A stretch of 64,000 nt of DNA from JBDREC01 sp043820105 [NCBI: Pseudomonadota bacterium] (GTDB lineage: Bacteria; Bdellovibrionota_F; JAHFAK01): the NCBI GenBank assembly GCA_043820105.1, contig JBDREC010000076.1:1-64000 (forward strand). Reading direction: 5' to 3'. Positions 1 to 8,393 of this stretch are shown here, in pieces. A program made the translations under genes and the position numbers. The notes below the pieces were generated by a model. It did not search any database, was not told where the DNA came from, and saw only the letters and a list, made by a program, of their open reading frames with translations. How positions within the stretch are numbered: position 1 is the stretch's first letter; each line of letters starts with the position of its first letter.

Positions 1-112
1 AAGCCTTACTACCTCACAAAATAAAATCACCTCTTTAGTAATCAAAATATATTTAGCAAAGTCTTTTAAAATCAAAACAGAGCACCGCAATATGGTTTCA
101 TGAAAATACGGC

Positions 113-412
113 TTGCAAGATGGGTTTGCTAGCCGCTTACAGATTAACTCGCAACAAGCTTTTGCCAATGACATAAATGGGTTTAAAATTATAGGCTATG
201 TTCCTGATCAGGACACCTACTCCAGTGCTGCAGTTGATTGCTGGGATGGAGGAAGAGGACACAGTGAATCTGGACATTGCAGCGTTCAAATTATTAACGA
301 TTTGGATGCTGATGGAACAGTAGCAAGATATGACCAGGAATTTAAGAGAGATGTAAATAATACTGCCAATTGCTATAAAGATGGAGCTGTTATTACTATT
401 AATGAGGATTAA
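113..412 (+). CDS. hypothetical protein, probable gene fragment
   Basis: An open frame of about 100 codons ends at 412 and is closed upstream by a stop at 101-103, so only a TTG at 113 could start it and no ribosome binding site is visible. The product is acidic, has two or three cysteines and no signal peptide. An ATG at 100 lies in another frame and stops quickly, so the sequence may be the 3' part of a frameshifted gene. I do not recognise the family. Confidence 0.3.
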   Translation: MQDGFASRLQINSQQAFANDINGFKIIGYVPDQDTYSSAAVDCWDGGRGHSESGHCSVQIINDLDADGTVARYDQEFKRDVNNTANCYKDGAVITINED

Positions 413-762
413 ATAGAGAACTAGAGCGCAAGGGAATTAGCTTGTAGCTGGAAGCTGGTAGCTTGTAGGAAAATGCAGGCTGGCATCCGGACTTGATTCG
501 GGATCCTTTGAGCTAAATTCGTACAGCATACAGCCTACGGTGTCGTTTATTCTTCTTCCTACTCAATATAGTTTTATAATTTTAAAAATTCGCATATTAT
601 TTGACTTTTTTTAATAAGAATCTATTATAGTAAAACAAATATTGTGAATATCCCTGATTAAATACTTAAGTAAAGGTATTCTCTATGGGGAGCCTCCATC
701 CATACAATTTGAACTACCAACATCTGTTCTAAAACTGCAATATTTGTGCAAATAATGTTCTG
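413..762. other. intergenic region with degraded dispersed repeats
   Basis: No gene is supported. The left half holds a period-7 repeat (439-466), then a palindrome-like stretch with GGACTTGATTCGGGATCC (about 494-511) resembling the one inside hemC, then a degraded copy of the GTACAGC-type repeat near 519-536. The right half is plain AT-rich DNA running to the 3' end of hemG. Confidence 0.5.
439..466. repeat. heptamer tandem repeat, AGCTTGT/AGCTGGA type
   Basis: Four consecutive 7-base units: AGCTTGT, AGCTGGA, AGCTGGT, AGCTTGT. It has the same period and copy number as the other short repeats in this window but a different unit. Confidence 0.7.
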
Positions 763-2190
763 CTAAGATTTAATAAAATTTACAACTTTTTCAACTATTT
801 CCTGAGATGATTTTACGCAATCATTGATTCCAACACCACGCAAAACATTTCCAGTCAAAAATATTCCATGATTTCGGCTAGCTACTGTTTCCAAGTTATC
901 CACAAGCACTTCATGGCCCACTAAATATTGAGGTATAGCCTTTTCATGCTTGAAGATCTTTACAAACTCAGGCTTGCAAGCCTTTAAACCCATTGTTTTT
1001 TCCAAAGCTTCTAAGCTAATTTGAATAAGCTCATCATCAGGTTTTAAGGCAAGTTCATTTGCTCTGGCACCACCTAACATATTGCGAATATAGACTTTTT
1101 CAGCTTTAACTCTGTGTTTGAAAATCGATGAAGTCCACAATGTTCCAAGCATCTTCATTTTTTCTTTAGATGGTATCAAATATCCAAATCCATTTAGTGG
1201 GTGTGGAAAACTTTTTTTATCAAAACCCATTCCAACTATTGAAAGGGAAGCGTATGGAATCTTAGTAAAATCTTCAAAAGATTCATCTAAATATTTTAAT
1301 GCATCAAATGCAGCATAACCTGGGATTGCTGAGATTATAATATCAGCTTCGAAACTACCTCCGTCTTGAAAGGTGATTGTATAGTTGCTGCTTTCTGTTT
1401 GCTGCTTGCTGGTGATTTTCATTGCTCTGGCACCGAGCTTAGGCTTAATTTCTAGTTTATTTTCGAGGGCTTGTATAAGTTCTTCAAGACCACCTTTAAA
1501 TGAAACTAGTCTTCCTCCAGGGCCAGACGGACTTGATTGCATCTCCTTATCAAGCCCCTCTTTCTTTCTTTCCTTTGCTTTTTTCGAAGCTAACTTCATC
1601 ATAGCTTTGATGAGTGAACCATATTCATATTCGAGTTCATAAATTCTAGGAAAAGAAGATTTTAATGACATTGTCTCAGGATTTCCAGCAAAAACTCCTG
1701 AAACCATTGGATCAATTAATTTTTCATATAATTCTTTTCCTAACCTCCGTACTGCAAATTCTTTTAAGCTTTCATCGTTTTCAAAATGATATTTTTTAAC
1801 AAATGGTTCCCAGGCAACTCTGGCTTTTGCAAGAGGTGATAATAATGAACAGCTTAAGAACTGTGGAGCTGATTTTGGAAGTTTATGAAGCTTGCCTTTT
1901 GAATAAACAAATCGCTCTCTAGATTCATCATTTGATGATAATATATTTTCATAAATCCCTAAATCTTTACATAAATCAATTGTGTAAGGCTTTGAATTCA
2001 AAAAGCCATTTGTTCCATATTCACAAAGATATCCTTCCTCCGTCTTAAAGCTTTTGATTTTTCCACCAAGTCTATTATCAGATTCAAAAACATGGATTTG
2101 TGCTTTTATTTCGTCGTTTTTTAGTCTTTCTTGTAATAAAAAGGCTGTGGATAAACCAGAAATTCCACCACCTAGAACTGCTATTTTCAT
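763..2190 (-). CDS. hemG: protoporphyrinogen oxidase (FAD-dependent, HemG/HemY type)
   Basis: Oxidises protoporphyrinogen IX (or coproporphyrinogen III in Gram-positive-type pathways) in late haem synthesis. The N-terminus carries an FAD Rossmann fold (LGGGISGL, residues 6-13), and the C-terminus has the GN..GVGIND motif of this flavin oxidase family. The 475-residue length is usual. It is last in the minus-strand order hemC-hemE-hemH-hemG, and its ATG overlaps the hemH stop as ATGA, implying translational coupling. The hemE/hemH neighbours favour the protoporphyrin route. The family also contains other amine oxidases, but the context makes this call strong. Confidence 0.93.
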   Translation of the reverse strand: MKIAVLGGGISGLSTAFLLQERLKNDEIKAQIHVFESDNRLGGKIKSFKTEEGYLCEYGTNGFLNSKPYTIDLCKDLGIYENILSSNDESRERFVYSKGKLHKLPKSAPQFLSCSLLSPLAKARVAWEPFVKKYHFENDESLKEFAVRRLGKELYEKLIDPMVSGVFAGNPETMSLKSSFPRIYELEYEYGSLIKAMMKLASKKAKERKKEGLDKEMQSSPSGPGGRLVSFKGGLEELIQALENKLEIKPKLGARAMKITSKQQTESSNYTITFQDGGSFEADIIISAIPGYAAFDALKYLDESFEDFTKIPYASLSIVGMGFDKKSFPHPLNGFGYLIPSKEKMKMLGTLWTSSIFKHRVKAEKVYIRNMLGGARANELALKPDDELIQISLEALEKTMGLKACKPEFVKIFKHEKAIPQYLVGHEVLVDNLETVASRNHGIFLTGNVLRGVGINDCVKSSQEIVEKVVNFIKS

Positions 2191-3272
2191 TTTCTATTTT
2201 TCCTCTCTAGTGGGTTGAGTAATTTTGAATTTTGAATCTTGAATTTTGAATTAATTCTCCACCTCCGTACTGCATTCTTCCTGCATTCTTCTTCTCTGTT
2301 TTCCTTTTTTTGTTTACTTTTTCCTTCAATTTTTTCAATCACCAACTCACATAAAGCCTCAATAAACATCATTGAGTCATTTAAAGACTCAACACGAGCA
2401 AAATTCAAAATTCCACTTGCCCTTGCGACTTCTTTAAACTCAATATCAATTTCGTATAAAGTCTCAAAATGATCAGAAACAAAAGAAATTGGAACAACTA
2501 ACATATCCTTAAGGTTTTTATCCCCAAGCTGCTTTATTCTATCCTTTGTACTTGGTCCAACCCATTTTGCTGGTCCTGACCTACTTTGATATGTAAGTTC
2601 TGTATGGTAATCAGAATAATGATTTGATAAACTTCTAAAAGTTTTTTGAGTTTGAGAAATATAAGGATCCCCACCAGTCACAAAAGATTCAGGAATTGAA
2701 TGAGCTGAAAATAAAATAAATGGTTTATTTTTCATCTTAGAAATCGATGCATTTATCTTTTCAACCCAAGAGCTGATAAACAATTGATTATTATAATAAT
2801 TATCTACTATTTTTATTTTATTTGAGTTATCCACATGCTTTTTTAACTCAATTAAACAAGATCCTGTAGTTGTTTTTGAAAACTGTGGAAAAAGAGGCAA
2901 GATTACAACCTTGCCATATTTTTCAAAATCATTACAAACATCTTTGATAAATGGAGCTGAATATCTCATTGCATAAATTACATCTACTTCAATGTTTCTT
3001 TGTAATAATCTTTTTTCCAAAGCTTTAGCCTGACATTTGGTTTGTTCAAGAAGGGGAGATTTTCCACCAATTTTATTATATTTTGGAATAACCTCCCTAG
3101 ACCTTGTTTTTGCTATGAATCGAGCTAGATATTTTTGTAAAAAAGCAGGTCCAAGACGAATAATTTCACGATCAGAAAACAAATTGAACAAAAAAGCCTG
3201 AATCCCTTCAATACTTTCAGGAGCACCAAGATTTAGCAAAAGAACTGCAATTTTTTTATTATCATTTTTCAT
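2187..3272 (-). CDS. hemH: ferrochelatase
   Basis: Inserts ferrous iron into protoporphyrin IX to give haem. The N-terminus NLGAPES is typical. The catalytic histidine lies in FSAHSIPES (H191) and the second active-site motif SDHFETLYEID is at residues 266-276, with the acidic residues present. The start is 5 bases downstream of hemE, and the stop overlaps the hemG ATG. The last ~20 residues are encoded by a period-7 repeat (2221-2252) and are not part of the normal enzyme, so the native C-terminus was probably extended by repeat insertion. Confidence 0.95.
   Translation of the reverse strand: MKNDNKKIAVLLLNLGAPESIEGIQAFLFNLFSDREIIRLGPAFLQKYLARFIAKTRSREVIPKYNKIGGKSPLLEQTKCQAKALEKRLLQRNIEVDVIYAMRYSAPFIKDVCNDFEKYGKVVILPLFPQFSKTTTGSCLIELKKHVDNSNKIKIVDNYYNNQLFISSWVEKINASISKMKNKPFILFSAHSIPESFVTGGDPYISQTQKTFRSLSNHYSDYHTELTYQSRSGPAKWVGPSTKDRIKQLGDKNLKDMLVVPISFVSDHFETLYEIDIEFKEVARASGILNFARVESLNDSMMFIEALCELVIEKIEGKSKQKKENREEECRKNAVRRWRINSKFKIQNSKLLNPLERKNRK
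2221..2252. repeat. heptamer tandem repeat in the hemH 3' end
   Basis: Units AATTTTG, AATTTTG, AATCTTG, AATTTTG in tandem. Translated on the minus strand they give the repetitive KIQNSK-like tail of HemH. Confidence 0.75.
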
Positions 3273-3277
3273 GAAAA

Positions 3278-4354
3278 TTAATTATCTCTTATTATGTCTA
3301 TTAAATATTTCACTTTATCTGGATCCGTATTTGGCAAAATTCCATGCCCTAAATTAAATATATGACCTTTAGCCATTTTACCTTGCTCTATAATCTTTAA
3401 AACCCTATCTTTAATAATCTCTTCTGAAGCAAATAAAACTGTTGGATCCAAATTCCCTTGAATAACAACATCTTGACTAAGTCCGTCTTGTAATTTCTCA
3501 TTCGCCGTACGCTGTACGCTGTACGCTGTACGCACCGCAAGTTTCTCTAGTGCCAGGCTCAAATCTAGATGCCAGTCTACTCCATAGACATCAGGATTAA
3601 TTTCAGTGAAAGTTTCCAAAAGAGCATAAGAATGATTTGCATAATGAATTCCTGGGACTTTATTTACAGACTTAAATATCTTTTTTGTATATGGCAAAAC
3701 GTATTCTTTGTAATCTTGACTTGTTAAAATTCCTGCCCATGTATCAAAAACCTGAAAAAGATTTATTCCAGAATCGATTTGAGCATTTAGATAGGCTATC
3801 ACAGCTACAGTTAATTTATCCATCAAGCCATGAAAAGCCTGTGGATAACTATACATAAACTCCTTAATTTTAGCAAAATTCTTAGAAGATCCACCTTCAA
3901 GCATATAGGTTGCTAATGTAAATGGAGCTCCAGAAAAACCAATCAAAGCGGTTTCAGCAGGAAGATTTTCTCTTATCAATTCAATAGCTTGCATAACGTA
4001 TTCAAGCTCTTCATTAGGATTTATTTCCCTCAAAAGCTTAAGTCCGTCTTGTGTATTTAGTAGTGGATTTTTAAAGACAGGACCCTTGCCCTCGATAAAT
4101 TCCAAATCCATGCCCATTGCCTCAGGAATCACTAGAATATCTGAAAATAAAATTGAAGCATCAAAGCCAAATCTTCTAATTGGTTGTAATGTGACTTCAC
4201 ATGCAATTTCAGGATTTTTATACATTTCAGTGAAATTGTATTTCTTTCGAATTTCTCTGTATTCTGGCAAATATCTTCCAGCTTGTCTCATTATCCAAAT
4301 CGGAGGTGAATCAAGTTTTTCACCATTTATTGCTTTAATAATTTTATAATCCAT
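3278..4354 (-). CDS. hemE: uroporphyrinogen III decarboxylase
   Basis: Removes four carboxyl groups from uroporphyrinogen III to give coproporphyrinogen III. The signature RQAGRYLPEYR lies at residues 23-33, and the late motif QGNLDP and the GHGILP segment are present. Its length of 358 residues is slightly above the usual ~340-350. The excess is an in-frame insertion at about residues 270-292, just before QGNLDP, encoded by a four-unit heptamer repeat (3507-3534) and giving residues [11 protein letters not shown]. The insertion keeps the frame, so the enzyme may be functional. It lies 5 bases upstream of hemH in the haem operon. Confidence 0.95.
   Translation of the reverse strand: MDYKIIKAINGEKLDSPPIWIMRQAGRYLPEYREIRKKYNFTEMYKNPEIACEVTLQPIRRFGFDASILFSDILVIPEAMGMDLEFIEGKGPVFKNPLLNTQDGLKLLREINPNEELEYVMQAIELIRENLPAETALIGFSGAPFTLATYMLEGGSSKNFAKIKEFMYSYPQAFHGLMDKLTVAVIAYLNAQIDSGINLFQVFDTWAGILTSQDYKEYVLPYTKKIFKSVNKVPGIHYANHSYALLETFTEINPDVYGVDWHLDLSLALEKLAVRTAYSVQRTANEKLQDGLSQDVVIQGNLDPTVLFASEEIIKDRVLKIIEQGKMAKGHIFNLGHGILPNTDPDKVKYLIDIIRDN
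3507..3534. repeat. heptamer repeat (GTACGCT)4 inside hemE
   Basis: Four units GTACGCT, GTACGCT, GTACGCT, GTACGCA. Similar copies occur in hemC (5076-5100), upstream of gdhA (6758-6785, opposite orientation) and downstream of the peroxiredoxin gene (31522-31551). Confidence 0.85.
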
Positions 4355-4383
4355 CTATTTTTCCTTTAATTACAATATTTATT

Positions 4384-4447
4384 TGGTCACCAGATCGCCA
4401 GAGCACCAGTCACCAGGTAAATTAATTCAAAATTCAAAATTCAAAAT
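4384..4447. repeat. two period-7 repeats between hemC and hemE
   Basis: A degenerate CACCAG-type repeat (about 4385-4417, spacing 7-8) is followed by three AATTCAA units (4424-4444). The second runs into the hemC stop region and encodes its final residues. Confidence 0.6.
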
Positions 4448-5422
4448 CTCCTTAGCACCCTTATCAAATAACTTCTTTGCTAATTCAACTCCAAGAGATT
4501 GATAATAATTCATTTTTTTAACATCTGTTTTCCAATTTACAGCAATAGAATCCTCAATCATCTTCTTACCATCAATACTCAAAACTCTTGCTCTGGCACT
4601 AATATTTGAATCTTCTATTATAGCCAAACAGGCAACAGGAACTTGGCAAGAGCCACCAATTTCCTTCATAAATGCTCTTTCAATCAAAACTTCATTATAT
4701 GTTTTTTCATCATTCAAGTTATCCACAGCCTGTCTTATCTCATTGTTATCACACCTAATTTCTATACCTACTGCACCTTGAGCAGAAGCTGGAAGCAAAA
4801 TTTCAATTGGAACTGTGGATAAATTTAAATCCTTTAAACCAAGTCTATTTAATCCAGCTTGTGCAAGAACAATTGCATCAAGTCCGTCTTCTTTTAATTT
4901 CCTTAATCTTGTATTAACATTCCCTCTTAAATCACTTATTTCAAGATCAGGTCTGTAGCTTAGTAATTGGGCTTTCCTTCTTAGGCTACTAGTCCCTACT
5001 TTGGCATTTTTAGGTAATACCTCTAAACTACCATTCTTTGTGGATCCTGAATCAAGTTCAGGATGACAACACGCCGTACGCTGTACGTTGTACGCTGTAC
5101 TAAATACCAAAGCATCTCTTGTATCTTCTCTTTTTAAAATTGAAGCAATTTCCAGACCTTCGGGTAATTCTGATGGAACATCTTTCATGCTATGAACAGC
5201 TAAATCGATTTCTCCATTTAGCAAACAATCTTCAATTTCTTTAACAAAGAGCCCTTTTCCGCCAACTTTAGCCAAGGATACATCCAGAATTTTATCACCC
5301 TTTGTTTTGATAATTTTTAGGCTAATCCTGGCCTGTGGATAAACCTTTAGAATCAAGTCTTTTACTATTTCAGATTGTCTCAATGCCAATTTACTGCCAC
5401 GAGTTCCAATAGTTATGTTCAC
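4427..5422 (-). CDS. hemC: hydroxymethylbilane synthase (porphobilinogen deaminase)
   Basis: Polymerises four porphobilinogens into hydroxymethylbilane. The N-terminal IGTRGSKLAL, the central VGTSSLRR and the cofactor-binding cysteine in GGSCQVPVA are all present. I chose the GTG at 5422, preceded by AAAGG, because the family normally starts a few residues before IGTRGS; an ATG at 5443 is also in frame. Between LKREDTRDALVF and the VGTSSLRR region about 20 extra residues (STAYNVQRTA then CCHPELDSGST) are encoded by two repeats at 5041-5100. It is the first gene of the hemC-E-H-G set. Confidence 0.93.
   Translation of the reverse strand: MNITIGTRGSKLALRQSEIVKDLILKVYPQARISLKIIKTKGDKILDVSLAKVGGKGLFVKEIEDCLLNGEIDLAVHSMKDVPSELPEGLEIASILKREDTRDALVFSTAYNVQRTACCHPELDSGSTKNGSLEVLPKNAKVGTSSLRRKAQLLSYRPDLEISDLRGNVNTRLRKLKEDGLDAIVLAQAGLNRLGLKDLNLSTVPIEILLPASAQGAVGIEIRCDNNEIRQAVDNLNDEKTYNEVLIERAFMKEIGGSCQVPVACLAIIEDSNISARARVLSIDGKKMIEDSIAVNWKTDVKKMNYYQSLGVELAKKLFDKGAKEILNFEF
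5041..5100. repeat. composite repeat insertion inside hemC
   Basis: A palindrome-like unit (GGATCCTGAATC then AAGTTCAGGATGAC, about 5042-5066) abuts a GTACGCT heptamer repeat (5076-5100). Translated on the minus strand it gives the residues HPELDSGS, a peptide known from dispersed palindromic repeats in other bacteria. Confidence 0.75.
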
Positions 5423-5443
5423 TCTGTACCTTTTTTTCCTCAT

Positions 5444-5533
5444 TAATTATTATTTATTATTTATTAATTATTGATTATTTTGCCCTCTTCTTTAAAATAA
5501 ATAATAAGCAATAATTAATAATTAACAATTAAT
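5444..5533. repeat. AT-rich heptamer repeats flanking the hemC 5' side
   Basis: Two period-7 blocks: TAATTAT/TATTTAT units at 5444-5478, and AATAATA/ATTAATA-type units at about 5500-5533 in roughly inverted orientation. They fill the gap between hemC and the radical SAM gene and could pair as a hairpin. Confidence 0.6.
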
Positions 5534-5544
5534 CTACATTTTCC

Positions 5545-6597
5545 CTAAAGTGCTTTCCCATAATCGCAATAAGGCTCCTCTTCCAAATAATCCCCGCTTA
5601 TTGCATAAGCTCTTGCCCGACACCCACCACAAATATTTATATAGCGACAATGTCCACAATTTCCTTTATAATCTTTAAAATTTCTTAAGCTCTTAAAAAG
5701 CTCTGCATTTTCCCAAATATCCTTAATATTTTTTTCAAATACAGATCCAGCTGAGAGTGGAAAATATGAGCAAGGATAGACTTCACCTTTATAATTTACA
5801 AAACAAATTGATTGGGCACAAACACATCCTTTTCCGCCACCTGGGCCAAACATTAATGATTTTTTTTGGGTTTCAGCTCCATCTTTTGCCTCTTCTTCTT
5901 TTCTTATTCTATAATATTGAGGAGCACACGTTGGCCTTACAATCATTTCCTTTTCATTTTTCTCTATTTGATAATGCCAGCGTAGTATGTCTTCATAGTC
6001 ATCTTTTGAAATAAGTTCATTTAAAACCTCTTTGCCTCTTCCAGTTGGAACAATTAAAAACATATACCAAGCTATGGCTCCCAGATGCTTAGCCAACTTA
6101 TAGGTATTTTCTATTTCAGACTGATTTCTGGTTGTAAATGAGGAGTTAATTAAGAATTTAATATTATGTTTTTTAAATAATTCGGCTGCTTTTATTGAAG
6201 ATTCAAAAGCACCTTCAGATTTCCTAAAATCATCATGAATCAAAGCACTTGAAGCATCAAAAGATAATGAGGCTATTTTTATGCCAGATTTAATAATTTT
6301 TTCACAAATTTCATCACTGACTAATGTGCCATTAGTGGCCATAGCCATATTCAGCCCTTTTGAACTTCCATAAGATGCTATTTCAAAAATATCCTTTCTC
6401 AATAACGGCTCACCACCAGTTAACACCATTGTTGGATTTGAAAAAGATGATATGTCATCAATAAGCTTAAAGACATCAACCTTTGAAAAATGGCTATCAC
6501 TTGCCTCATCAAAAGAGGAAGACCTACAATGAATGCATTCTAAATTGCACCTACGGGTGGCTTCCCAGGCTATCCACTTTAATTCATAATCTTTCAT
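5545..6597 (-). CDS. radical SAM/SPASM protein, AhbD/NirJ-like
   Basis: The radical SAM cluster motif CNLECIHC (C17, C21, C24 from the start used here) is followed by TGGEPLLR. The C-terminus is a SPASM domain with cysteines in [30 protein letters not shown] and YCDYG. This arrangement is shared by haem-pathway enzymes AhbD and NirJ and by peptide-modifying enzymes. I start at the ATG at 6597; an upstream in-frame ATG (6654) would add 19 non-conserved residues. It lies ahead of hemC on the same strand, suggesting a role in tetrapyrrole synthesis. The exact reaction cannot be read from the sequence. Confidence 0.75.
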   Translation of the reverse strand: MKDYELKWIAWEATRRCNLECIHCRSSSFDEASDSHFSKVDVFKLIDDISSFSNPTMVLTGGEPLLRKDIFEIASYGSSKGLNMAMATNGTLVSDEICEKIIKSGIKIASLSFDASSALIHDDFRKSEGAFESSIKAAELFKKHNIKFLINSSFTTRNQSEIENTYKLAKHLGAIAWYMFLIVPTGRGKEVLNELISKDDYEDILRWHYQIEKNEKEMIVRPTCAPQYYRIRKEEEAKDGAETQKKSLMFGPGGGKGCVCAQSICFVNYKGEVYPCSYFPLSAGSVFEKNIKDIWENAELFKSLRNFKDYKGNCGHCRYINICGGCRARAYAISGDYLEEEPYCDYGKAL

Positions 6598-6660
6598 GCT
6601 TGTCCAATTACTTGGGAACACTAAAAAATACAAGCAAAATGTTTGCTCAAACAATTAATT

Positions 6661-8214
<1,554 letters not shown>

Positions 8215-8217
8215 TTA

Positions 8218-8358
8218 ATTCAAGATTCAAGATTCAAAATTCAAAATTCAAGATTACATTTCAAATTTGAAAATTCAAAATTATAATATACCAAATTCTA
8301 CAAAATATAAAAATCTAGACATCTTTTTTGTATTCAGTATTCTGTATTCAGTATTCAG
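8218..8358. repeat. two heptamer repeats downstream of gdhA
   Basis: Five ATTCAAG/ATTCAAA units (8218-8252) begin at the gdhA stop, and ATTCAGT, ATTCTGT, ATTCAGT, ATTCAG follow at 8332-8358. Same period, different unit sequences. Confidence 0.75.
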
Positions 8359-8393
8359 AAATTACTGTTATGAGTTAATATTAAGGCAAACAA

